Part shown: positions 1-8,189 of the stretch, piece by piece
Layout: each line of letters begins with the position of its first letter
How positions within the stretch are numbered: position 1 is the stretch's first letter
From: Stereum hirsutum FP-91666 SS1
Lineage: Eukaryota > Basidiomycota > Agaricomycetes > Russulales > Stereaceae
NCBI RefSeq assembly: GCF_000264905.1
Contig: NW_006763137.1
Coordinates: forward strand, 160,058-173,035
Length of the DNA stretch: 12,978 nt
Direction: 5' to 3'
The notes under the pieces: model-generated
Told to the model about the DNA's origin: nothing
The model's database searches: none
The model's input: the letters and a program-made list of their open reading frames with translations, nothing else
Program-made: the position numbers and the translations under genes

Positions 1-405
1 ACAGAACCTGGGGAAAGGGAGAGCCGCACTTGGGACCACAAAATAACGACAAAAATACGAAATAAATTACGTACAAACCCTATCTTGGACTCCAATATGA
101 ATGCATTGAGTAGATATATACTCTACTTAGGTGTACTATATACATATGTAGGTCAGAAGTAGTAAAACAATAAAGGAGGAGGAAGGGAAGGGCTGGGCTG
201 CAGGAGCCAGTGGCACAGGCCAAGGCCGAACAGGAAACCCAAGTCTAGGGCAAGGGAAGTCAAAAAGGCCAGGCTATTAATGATAAATCATGGGGAATCA
301 TCCAAATTAGGAGATGCCCAGATCAATATGCTGTTCCGACGGCTTCCCTAGCTGAGTAAGCATGAGAAGCAAAGAAGCACTGCCAGGTGACAGCGGACAG
401 TTTGG

Positions 406-460
406 GCTGGAATTACAATGTTGATGGACGGGACTTCCGGCTTCACATTGTAATTCCAGT
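406..460. repeat. Perfect 15-bp inverted repeat (hairpin)
   Basis: Bases 407-421 (CTGGAATTACAATGT) are the exact reverse complement of 445-459, separated by a 23-nt loop. No flanking gene explains it. It could be a transcript stem-loop, a remnant of a miniature inverted-repeat element, or a protein-binding palindrome. The sequence shows the pairing; any function is unknown. Confidence 0.75.
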
Positions 461-817
461 GCACGCTGTGGTGAGGGCATTACTCTCTTATGTACTCTCG
501 TCTCGCTCAAACATGGATGTTTCATGAAACACTCCTTGGGGCTTCTTTTGCATGCAGTCCGAGTCGAAGAGTGCTAAACCAGCAAATTGTGGCTCCCGTA
601 CAGTGCTCGTGTCCAACTCGCCATACCAGCTGTGACCGATCTCTGTTCCCAGTCGTAGCAGTCTCGGTCACCAGTCTACATGACTTAGAGGTAATCCCAT
701 ATAGCCAGCAACAGTTATGGCTACATGCATCCTACTCGGATGTTGCACCCTTCTCATGCACTCATGCGCGTTGAAAGTGTCGACACCGTACGAAATAAAC
801 CATAGGTAACACACTGT

Positions 818-913
818 AGTGGCCAGAGACAAACCCATAGAACACCGCAGTTCACCTGCACCCGTGTGTGTGCGGTGTTTGGCAGGTACAGGTACAGGTT
901 TGTCTCTGGCACT
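818..913. repeat. Nested two-stem inverted repeat, about 96 bp
   Basis: The outer stem pairs 822-835 with 897-910 (14 bp perfect, core CCAGAGACAAACC), and 3 more pairs follow after a one-base bulge. An inner stem pairs 841-849 (AACACCGCA) with 871-879, 9 bp perfect. The descending side carries a CAGGTA triplication at 883-900. The combined fold resembles a small-RNA precursor or a short palindromic element. No coding frame explains it. Confidence 0.65.
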
Positions 914-2962
914 GTCAACCACTCGATTAGAACTCTCTAGGTTGCGCTTGACTTGTTAAGACGAAGCTGAAAAGGTGGCTAAGGGAGGGAAAAGACCAGA
1001 ATCTGGGGTTTTATTCAAGTGTATCTACGAGTTTTTCTACATTCAGGCTTAATGAATCTACCAGAGCATGAATGACTCAAATTAATAAGAACAATGAGAA
1101 CATAATTGCGTGATATAGAAAGCCAACCAATAAAACTGAGAGCTATTTAAGCAACATCCAAGGGTAACTAATAGAGAGATAAGGATAAAGAAATGGCTTG
1201 GTAATTGAGTAGAGTAATAATCGTGTGAGCATTACAGAGCAGCATAAGATCAACGACCAGTTTGAAGAGGAGAAACATGAATGAGGAGGAGATGATCTTG
1301 ATAGAGATCAGTATTGTGGCCCGAGCAAAGTGGCATAAGTAAGAACGCCGGACCGGCAGCCAATTCAAATCATCGCTGATGATTGCGAGCAGCGTGGCGC
1401 ATCAACGAAAAGCAACGGTGACCGAACATGGAGGTGCTGATGGCAACGACAAGTGCCAGGTGGAAGTGCCGAGTTAGGAGGACATGGCGCGTTAATGGAA
1501 GTGTCACTCTTGATCGGACGATACTTCGAAGGAGTTCGGACGGAGAAATGCGAGCAGCAAAGGGGCCTAGTGGCCGGTGAGATACTGCAGACTTATTCCT
1601 TGTAGGGAAGTGGTTGAAGCGGGAAGTAGACATAAATTCGGGAGCGGGGTATTCATCCTGCGAAGAAGCATACATGTTTTCACTGGGATCCACGATATAG
1701 GTGGCGGGAACATTTGGCGGTTTATGAGTGTGGCGAAGCTCGACATAATCCAGAAGGACTGTGGTGCACTGTCATAACCTCGGTCATGACACGCCACCTT
1801 GCGCCACACCGATACCCAAAACGTCTCATATACCGATATTTCTATTTTTCAATCACTTCTACCCGTACATCCACTTCCGAATACGACCCACACAAAGATC
1901 CACACTCTCTAGGACACTCTCAGATTTTCCCCCACCATTCTCTGATTTTATTCAACCTTCACTGCCCTCTCGAGTCGACTCTGGCTTAGTCTTTCGACCC
2001 CTCCTTCATCAATTATTCCCAGTGACATTTTTCCCATCGAACATCTTGTCGTCTCAAGTAGACATGTTTATACATCTCGTTCGGCAGGTCGCCTTGTTTC
2101 TTTGGGAATTCTAGTATTTTGGTCAGAGACCCAGTCCCGTTCGACATCGACAGAACCCAGCTGCACCGAGCTGTCGGTTTCTGTAGAACAATTCGAACTC
2201 CGCTCAGGCAGTCCTCCCGCCCACTAACTCTACCGAGCGACACACTAGGCCGATTACCTTCTAATAAAATACTACAATTCACCCTTGACCCCTCGCATTA
2301 TTCTCCGGTCCTCCATTCATTTTTCTAACAAGTCCTTTGGTTACGAAAACACGATCTCGTCTCTCTCCTCGTCTCAGGGCCATCCAATAAGAGTATTGTC
2401 AATACTCTTCGACGTTAAACCACTCGGGTGCTAGGCTTTCGATATTGAGGGCGAGCTATTGGTCTAAGGGTTGTGTCTGCAGGCTAAAACGAGTCCGTTG
2501 ATCCTGTCTATTGGATATGTTTCGTTTATTTCTTACTCAGCAGCCTATCCACTTTTCCTCCTAAGCTTTCTTCCTTGTTCTTGTGCTCGTTCTCATTGTA
2601 CACTTGTAGTTCTCATTTCGTCGACCTTAGGCAACCTTCTACGATTAGTCGGACCGTGTCTCTTAGTGTTTTCTTAAAGTGCACGAACCTCTTGAACGTT
2701 GCTTAGTGATCCACCTTCAAACATTCTTACTGTAATATTCCTGAGGCTCCGAAACTCGACTCTAGTGTACCAGCGTCTCAAGTATAAATAGGTAGTAGCA
2801 TGTACGCACATTTCATTAGTTTCTGGATCGTCTACACCTAGACCTTACATTTACTCACATCACCTTGTCCTCCATACCTTCCGAATATTATTCTCTTGAG
2901 CTGTGGGGTATCCTAGACCCTATCGCCCAGCCGTGACATGCACACTGAAAATAGCAGCGCTC

Positions 2963-3359
2963 TCATAGGATGTGTGACCGCACCAGATAAACCATAACTT
3001 CTGTGGACCAGAAACCGGGCGAGTCAAGAACGGAAGCAGAACTGTACACGAAAACATGGAGACAAATAACTCACCTCGTCTGTACACCACACAATTTACA
3101 CCAATACCTCTTCCACGCTCGAGCTGGGCCCAGTGGCAGATCCCTGGAATGGGAGTCACACCTCGAGAATGCACCCGATGACATTACTTACAAGACTCGC
3201 CATTACGAGAAAATTGGTGGTGTGTTTCTTGACCTTGCCTTGACCTGGCCGAGCCTGAGTGAATTAGTTATGACTCAGTCGGCGAGCACTACAGTAAGAC
3301 AGAGGGAGACCAGCCCTGGGGAAGGGAATGTACCATAGCAAGAGCCATATGAGGACCAT
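2963..3359 (-). CDS. Candidate four-exon gene, 78-aa protein with hydrophobic N-terminus
   Basis: I do not recognise this protein. On the minus strand, exons 3359-3293, 3254-3192, 3143-3075 and 3000-2963 join in a single phase to give 78 residues and a TGA stop. Intron 2 (3191-3144, GTAAGT...CCAG) and intron 3 (3074-3001, GTGAGT...CACAG) have strong consensus ends. Intron 1 (3292-3255, 38 nt, GTAGTG...CTCAG) is short but has a CTAAT branch-like motif 8 nt before the acceptor region. The N-terminus MVLIWLLLWYIPFPRAG resembles a signal peptide or membrane anchor, so a small secreted or membrane protein is possible. The remainder has three cysteines, several arginines and no known motif. The same introns also leave another frame open for a shorter peptide, so the unit could be a spliced non-coding transcript. 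The splice pattern is seen; the product is inference. Confidence 0.33.
3271..3277. promoter_or_regulatory. Gcn4/AP-1-like TGACTCA site in a small palindrome
   Basis: TGACTCA matches the core bound by fungal Gcn4-type bZIP regulators. It lies in the inverted repeat CTGAGT...ACTCAG (about 3255-3278). It falls inside the proposed first intron of the minus-strand candidate gene, so a regulatory role is only a possibility. A 7-bp match can arise by chance. Confidence 0.15.
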
Positions 3360-4157
3360 GATTCGTCTTCGATAATGTCACCAAGCTCTTGACCAACCGG
3401 GGGAAGCAGGTAGCGGGAAATGTTTGGTCAAAACCAAGGTTGAGACGCCACACCGCTCATGCCGTCGGAGCTTCAAGTTGCCGCACTGCCGAGTGGCCCA
3501 GAAAATGACCCATCACCTTTCTACACGTGCCCCGGCCAGCATTTGGATTTAGATAATCACCGAAAAATGTAAGCCAGACACCGATAGGGTCAGGTCACTC
3601 AACTTGTGCGTGTTTGGAACCAAAGATAACTTGCGCGCGTTTGTGGTTTGTCGAAGTTGTGCGCAACCGGGACGCATCCGACCGAAGTTGCGCGAGTTTT
3701 CGCCAAGGACCGTAACGTGTGCGTATGTCGCACAACCATATTTTTTGCACAATATATCGCCCATAGCGATTCGTCCAGAAAAGATGGACTTTCGGTGGTA
3801 TGTGGTGCTGTTCAACAGATCTTCGTACAGATCCCATCGTTATCGTCTTATTAACACAAGCGCTGCAGTACCAAGCCTATATGACAACCAAGTCAACCCC
3901 AATGCTCGTTGCGATTGACGGCCTTGTTCCCATCTCCCTTGGATTTGCCAGTTCTCCGATCTTCTCCCATGACGAACCACCTTCATCTGAAATTGGTCGT
4001 TTCCGTGGCATTCTCTTTGATCCTCTTTATCAACAGTTTCAGCTTCCAAGCAGTGCTTGCTATCTGACAGTCACGGCGCCCATGAAGAACTTCGGGGGCC
4101 TTGATATTTATTGGCTAAAGTGCTACTCGTACTGCCGTATTTTCGATCCCTTTGATC
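3360..4157. other. Intergenic stretch upstream of the DUF6534-type gene
   Basis: Apart from the decamer cluster, no gene is supported. Overlapping plus and minus open frames here have no recognisable product. An inverted CCAAT-type motif (ATTGGC) sits near 4109, about 45 bp before the start codon, with an AT-rich patch (GATATTTATT) just before it. These are plausible but unproven promoter elements for the downstream gene. Confidence 0.35.
3601..3694. repeat. Four copies of decamer AA(C/G)TTG(T/C)GCG
   Basis: Copies lie at 3601-3610, 3628-3637, 3654-3663 and 3685-3694, with start-to-start spacing of 27, 26 and 31 bp. The motif varies only at two positions. Spacing is not consistently a multiple of three, so this is not a protein repeat. 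It lies about 460-560 bp upstream of the membrane-protein start at 4158 on the same strand and could be a cluster of transcription-factor sites. No known factor is assigned. Confidence 0.55.
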
Positions 4158-5626
4158 ATGACTTCCATTCATTCAACCCTTGGAGCTCTCGAAATTGGGA
4201 TACTATTGATGTTACTCCTATTTGGTATCATGATCACGCAGGCATACACTCATTACCAGTCAAAGACTACAACCGACAATCGTATTCTGCGAATATTGGT
4301 AGGTGAGAGTATTGTACGGTGGGGCACAGTGACTCATTCATTGTCGTTTACAGGTGCCCTTGATGCTGTAGGCAATGTGCTCCAGAACTCCCGATTTCCG
4401 ATAGCTCACTGGTCTTTATCATCTGCAGCATCACTGAGCTTGTTCATACGGCCCTCATGTGTTCAGACTTCTACACCACGTCAATCAACGACTACGGAGA
4501 CTTTCCGCGCATTGATGCCGCCCATTGGACAGGAGTCTTTGCTCAGCCTGTTTCCAGCCTTTCCACTGGCATCATTCAGGTTAGGTTTTCGGTGTCTCTC
4601 GATTATCGCAGTTCTAACCAATAGTTTCAGGCCTTCTATGCCTGGCGTATTCATTGTATTTCGAGGCGATGGGCCATCACGTTGTTATCGGGGGTGGGGT
4701 CGGCCGTTCACGTTAGCACGGCAGTATACGTGGCGATAGTATCACAGGGAATACCGCTCTTGTCTACGATATTCACCGACTATAGATGGCCCATTTCCGT
4801 CTGCATCGCTTCAGCAGTTGCGGTTGATGTGCTCAACACCACTGCTTTTTGCTACTGCCTATGGAAAAGGAAGTCTGATTTCGAACAGTGAGTATCATTT
4901 CTTCCACTATGCCCCTCGTATGACTTCATGAAAACACATACCTCAATAGAGACATGTCCAAGGGAATCCTTAACCTTCTGATCCGATGGACCATCGGTTC
5001 GTGCTCTCCTAAACACCACAATTTCCCGTGCTTATCCAGTCACTCCTCGCCAGAAACAGGGATGTTAACCTTGTGAGTCATGCTATCTTGGTCAACCACT
5101 CTGGCATTTTGATAATGGGCATCCGTACCATCGACTCCTTCAAATAACAGCATCTTCACTTCGTTGGAGCTGATATTTGTGCGTTTGTATGCCTCTCCAT
5201 AATTGCCGGTCACTTACCTTCCGTTATAAAACGCAGTTCCTGGTACTACCAAATACATGTGAGCATCATTTCTGCGGCGATTGAAACCCCTTGCTGATTC
5301 ATGCATACGCCTAGCCATGTTCTTGTGCTTCATATCTTTCGGCACGAAAGGTGAGTTACTCTTCTACTGTCGCTTTGCCTCTACTAATGAGGTTTTTTTT
5401 AAGTTTACTCCAACTCTCTTCTTGCGTTGTAAGCTCCCTGTGTACTGCGCTCTGGATACTATTACGGTCCTCACATCAATGATGCCGCAATTCTAGATTG
5501 AACGGTCGATCGGCCCTCGTAGAGGTGAGCACAGAGTCTTCAGCCGCAATGGGGATGAGATTTTCCACAACATATACAGGGGCCAGCGTAGGTGTTACAT
5601 TATTCTCGTCTGTCAATACCTACTAA
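4158..5626 (+). CDS. DUF6534-type seven-helix membrane protein, about ten exons
   Basis: This is an integral membrane protein of the DUF6534 family, expanded in agaricomycetes and of unknown biochemical role. Likely exons are 4158-4302, 4386-4579, 4631-4887, 4950-4996, 5054-5072, 5151-5178, 5237-5258, 5315-5350, 5404-5428 and 5497-5626. They join in phase to about 300 residues, the usual family length. Helix 1 follows the start (LGALEIGILLMLLLFGIMI). Next come LVFIICSITELVHTAL, then the family-typical stretch ending STGIIQAFYAWRIHCISRRW, two more helices (AVHVSTAVYVAIVSQG and VDVLNTTAFCYCLWK), ETGMLTFIFTSLELIFFLVL, and the C-terminal hallmark KVYSNSLLALLNGRSALVE. Most introns have GTGAG/GTAAG donors and CAG/TAG acceptors, and intron 8 carries CTACTAAT. 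The first intron is the weak point: the phase-correct acceptor CCAG at 4385 is not the most canonical one (TTTACAG at 4353), and it leaves a few extra residues against the family. The last exon is read through to TAA at 5624; a further intron after 5524 would give another C-terminus. Confidence 0.82.
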
Positions 5627-5745
5627 TCTAGGTCGATACCACGCAACTAGACACACTCAGCAACACCACTACGACACGGAATCTACACTACTTCATTATC
5701 GTCTTTCCCTACTTCCCTCCAAGCGTCGAACCGCTCCCTTGTATA

Positions 5746-5751
5746 AATAAA
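5746..5751 (+). terminator. Putative polyadenylation signal AATAAA
   Basis: AATAAA occurs 120 nt after the proposed stop codon of the DUF6534-type gene, within TATAAATAAAGG. It is correctly placed for 3'-end formation of that transcript. The same bases also form a TATAAATA, so a promoter reading cannot be excluded. Confidence 0.35.
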
Positions 5752-6171
5752 GGGGTTTCGAATACATAATTCCTTGAGTACACAATTGTATCTAATGTCT
5801 TGAGCCTTTGCGCACAGTTTACGCTTACTCCCCATATCTCATTCTGTTTGTTCGAATATTACTGGTCTGACACGGCACGGTTTACTGTGGCGCCGCCACT
5901 CAGCTCTGGAGCCAATCCGCTCAGTGCCATGGTCATGCGTACTTCAACAGCCTAGTTCACCGCGTTACAGCGTCTCTTGGTTGTAATCTCTTTTTTCGAA
6001 GGCAAAGCTCCCACCTGCACTCTACCAGAAGCTCGCAGACCCTTTGGTCACCGAGCTCTCTTCAGCACAGACAGGCTCATTTCCTTTCTTCCGATCGCGT
6101 CCGGAACAAAATCATCAGTTCTCATCTTCACGAGGAAAGGACTGTAAGGGAAAGGCTACGAGTATAACCCC
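5752..6171. other. No supported gene; antisense of an open plus frame
   Basis: Beyond the possible polyadenylation signal I see no recognisable gene. A plus-strand frame running from about 5995 to 6283 (including LVTELSSAQTGS) is open but has no known relative. It overlaps the better splice-supported minus-strand exon ending at 6172. A minus-strand mini-frame near 6050-6130 (MRTDDFVPDAIGRK...) could be distal sequence of the disrupted minus gene. Confidence 0.3.
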
Positions 6172-6508
6172 TCATTCGTCCTCTAGGTCTGCTACTCTGT
6201 TCGATGTTCCTAAGTCAAAGTTGGCCCCATTGTCCCGTTTCACCCTCAGCATCAAATGCGAAAACACAGCATCGCAGTGTTGAGAATCTGTGAGATCCAC
6301 CGAATTGGTGCCTATGTCACTTTGCTTGATAGGCCTTCTGGATAGGCTCACGGCTGCTGGCACCCTATCCATCGACCCGTTCCACTACCATCTCGCCACA
6401 TACTAGAAGAGTCGTCGCGGTGCGAAGCTTCGGTCCAACTGTGGCCCTGGTCACTCTTGTAATGCTTCCTCGTGAGCTCGGTCTGGGACATCAACACCTT
6501 AGCCTCGA
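6172..6508 (-). pseudogene. Last two exons of an unidentified minus-strand gene cut by the transposon
   Basis: I do not recognise the product. Exon 6508-6404 is followed by a good 50-nt intron (6403-6354, GTATGT...GCAG) and by exon 6353-6172 ending in TGA. They read in one phase: EAKVLMSQTELTRKH..., then a hydrophilic tail including SLSRRPIKQSDIGTNSVDL and the end NRVADLEDE. The tail is rich in Ser, Asp and Arg, like a cytosolic C-terminal region. On the far side of the transposon, an open frame ending at 8190 (AIYLELVQLYGRNPSG) joins in phase through an intron that begins GTAAAC at 8189 and ends TTTAAG at 6509. Without the element that intron would be 55 nt. The gene may still work if the element is spliced out with the intron; I mark it as disrupted because the interval is now about 1.7 kb. 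Confidence 0.38.
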
Positions 6509-6512
6509 CTTA

Positions 6513-6538
6513 CAGTGGCGCACAAAAGTAATGCAGGT
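6513..6538 (+). repeat. Left terminal inverted repeat of the Tc1 element
   Basis: This 26-bp arm pairs with 8111-8136 with one mismatch (GTAATGC against GTATTGC). It begins CAGTG, the usual Tc1-type terminus. Its inner edge (6530-6538) also pairs perfectly with 6547-6555 across an 8-nt loop, forming a local hairpin. Confidence 0.95.
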
Positions 6539-6790
6539 TCCTCGCCACCTGCATTGTTTCGTGCACACAGCTACAGGGTCTGACTCTCGTTGGATGATGT
6601 TATAGGCAAAAGTGTAGTCTATAGTATGTAGTTTATGTATACAAAAACACTCGTGAGGTTGTGCTCAGTATGTGTGCTCAAAGAGCCCAGAAAGGCGGGA
6701 AGAGCCATAATCACTGATATATTTGTGGGCCACATTCTGCATTCATCGTCAAATAACAAGTGAAGTGTGCAGTTATAAATTACAGGAAAA

Positions 6791-7807
6791 TCAGTACTTG
6801 GTGTGTCCTCCCCTAGCTGCATTGAGAGCCAGTAAACGACGAGGGAGAGAGCGATACAACTTCCGAATAAATTCCATATCCATCCGATTCCACTCCTCCT
6901 GAACCCATGCCCATAACTCGTCGGCATTGCGTGCATGACGATTGCGACGATGAATCTTGTCTTTGATGTACTTCCAGACATGTTCTATAATATTCATATC
7001 GGGAGAGGAAGGTGGCCAGGGGAGTAAATTGATGTCATGATCCCGAAACCAGTGGCGGGTAAGCCGTCTGCAGTGCTTTGGGTCATTGTCTTGCTGGAAT
7101 ATTATAGTCTTGTGATCGAGGTCGTTGTCGGAGAGTGAGGGAAGGAAGGAAGACTCCAAAATGGAACAGTATTTGACAGCTGTCATGTTGCCCTCGATCC
7201 GGTGTAATCTCCCAACTCCTTCCCAACTGATGCATCCCCATACCATAATATGTCCTCCGCCGTGCTTTACTGTTCTCTTCACTTTTCCCGCCCTAAATGC
7301 CTCCCCAACCCTTCTCCTGCAGTAACGTCTCCCATCCGATCCCCAGATCTCAATCTTGGTCTCATCTGAAAACACCACCTGCTTCCACCGACCCAAGTCC
7401 CAATCAGCGTGATCAGCCCCCCACTTCTTCCGCTTCAAAACATGAATTTTCGAAAGAAATGGTGTATTTCTTCGTACACGACCAGGGAGACCCATCGAAG
7501 TGAGTGCACGGCGAACCGTCATGGGTGAAACCCGCGGGAAAAGTTGGCGTTGCGTGTCTGTGGCATCGTAGGTATGATTCCGATAGATTGCGAATGCAGC
7601 TCGACGCTTATCGCGATCCGAAAGGGCTCTCGGACGACCTGTGCTCCGTTTGCGATAATAGGGATCGGGGTTGGTGAGCATCTGATGGTAGTTTCGGGCC
7701 ACAGTTGTTGCGTCCATCCTGAGATCCTTTGCGATCTTTTCGAAGGTCTGTCCCTTCTTGACGCGTTCGACAATCCGAATTCTTTTGGTAGGTGTGCAGA
7801 CAACCAT
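6791..7807 (-). CDS. Tc1-family DD34E transposase, full length
   Basis: This 338-residue cut-and-paste transposase excises the surrounding element and inserts it at TA sites in nuclear DNA. The N-terminal part (residues about 8-110) holds paired helix-turn-helix motifs for binding the terminal repeats (TFEKIAKDLRMDATTVARNY and SPMTVRRALTSMGL), separated by a GRPR motif at 57-60. The catalytic triad is complete: D148 in VVFSDETKIE, D240 in IIFQQDNDPKH, and E275 in SPDMNIIEHVW, with 34 residues between the second D and E, which defines DD34E. The family motif GGGHIMVWGC is at 183-192 and the end RGGHTKY is typical of the family. I start at ATG 7807, the first true ATG; the frame is open 17 codons further upstream but only from a GTG. 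No stop or frameshift is present, and no intron is needed. The length matches active Tc1 transposases. Confidence 0.95.
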   Translation of the reverse strand: MVVCTPTKRIRIVERVKKGQTFEKIAKDLRMDATTVARNYHQMLTNPDPYYRKRSTGRPRALSDRDKRRAAFAIYRNHTYDATDTQRQLFPRVSPMTVRRALTSMGLPGRVRRNTPFLSKIHVLKRKKWGADHADWDLGRWKQVVFSDETKIEIWGSDGRRYCRRRVGEAFRAGKVKRTVKHGGGHIMVWGCISWEGVGRLHRIEGNMTAVKYCSILESSFLPSLSDNDLDHKTIIFQQDNDPKHCRRLTRHWFRDHDINLLPWPPSSPDMNIIEHVWKYIKDKIHRRNRHARNADELWAWVQEEWNRMDMEFIRKLYRSLPRRLLALNAARGGHTKY

Positions 7808-8110
7808 AGCAAGAATGTAGTACTGTGTAAATGAGAACAGTTCTGTGAAAGTGCACACAACGTTGTAGACGAAGAGAGCAACACGTTGCGTTGGTAGACG
7901 GTGTGGAGGTGATCAACACGCGTTAGCTATTGGTGCCACAATCTCATGTTTTAGTCGTTCGTCGCCTCTCTCGGCAGCAGCGTGAGCTGCAATGACACGA
8001 CTACTATTCTAATATACTTTACAGGTTCTGAACTACATTACTACATAGCTACATGAGGAATAGAATCTGTCTATTCCGAATCACAGCGATATTATTGCAC
8101 GTGCAGCGCC
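7808..8110 (-). other. 5' non-coding part of the Tc1 element
   Basis: This is the presumed promoter and leader of the transposase, between its ATG and the right terminal repeat. A 7-bp inverted repeat (8057-8063 GGAATAG with 8071-8077) with a 7-nt loop lies near the right end. Other open frames here are antisense or shifted readings of the transposase region and are not supported as genes. Confidence 0.5.
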
Positions 8111-8136
8111 ACCTGCAATACTTTTGTGCGCCACTG
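8111..8136 (-). repeat. Right terminal inverted repeat of the Tc1 element
   Basis: This arm is the inverted copy of 6513-6538 with one mismatch. Its inner edge (8111-8119) pairs with 8094-8102 (8 of 9 bp) across an 8-nt loop, matching the hairpin geometry of the left end. Confidence 0.95.
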
Positions 8137-8189
8137 TAAAGCGAGATCGCTTCTGACGTCTGATCAAAATCCATCTCAGTCCAGTTTAC

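Larger units (their letters stand above)
1..2962. other. Gene-poor region, no recognisable gene
   Basis: No reading frame here resembles a known protein, and the longest open frames (about 100-120 codons) lack convincing starts or splice context. Bases 60-160 are AT-rich with short palindromes such as AGTAGA/TCTACT around a TATATAC loop. Bases 170-240 are purine-rich. Bases about 1840-2760 are pyrimidine-rich on the plus strand, as in many fungal promoters or untranslated regions. A TATAAATA lies at 2783-2790, but no convincing coding exon follows it. A minus-strand frame at 1370-1675 starting with ATG at 1675 (MYASSQDEYPAP...) is open for about 100 codons but is not recognised. The two inverted repeats inside this stretch are listed separately. 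Confidence 0.5.
6513..8136 (-). mobile_element. Complete Tc1/mariner transposon, 1624 bp
   Basis: The element starts CAGTGGCGCACAAAAG at 6513 and ends with its inverted copy at 8136. It is flanked on both sides by TA (6511-6512 and 8137-8138), the target duplication of the Tc1/mariner superfamily. The 26-bp terminal repeats differ at one base, and similarity continues imperfectly to about 43 bp. It holds one uninterrupted transposase gene on the minus strand, about 280 bp of 3' sequence, and about 330 bp between the start codon and the right end. Intact ends, an intact reading frame and an exact target duplication suggest a recent insertion that may still be mobile. It appears to lie in an intron of a minus-strand host gene. 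Confidence 0.95.

Noticed and set aside
3601..3694. Decamer cluster as a protein repeat (LxxF-like codons in each copy)
   Set aside because: The 26- and 31-bp spacings shift the frame between copies, so the repetition is at DNA level.
3800..4306. 168-codon plus-strand frame overlapping the start of the membrane-protein gene
   Set aside because: It lies in a different frame from the family-like exon 1, has no recognisable motif and overlaps the supported start.
2783..5749. TATAAATA at 2783 and 5742, each followed about 100 bp later by CGAATATTA, suggesting paired LTRs
   Set aside because: Sequence around the two sites does not otherwise align, no reverse transcriptase or integrase frame lies between them, and no terminal TG/CA with target duplication was found.
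6044..6283. Plus-strand 79-codon frame with Ser-rich sequence
   Set aside because: It is opposite the minus-strand exon 6353-6172, which has a consensus intron in phase; no homologue is recognised for the plus frame.
7125..7834. Several plus- and minus-strand frames inside the transposon
   Set aside because: They are shifted or antisense readings of the intact transposase gene.
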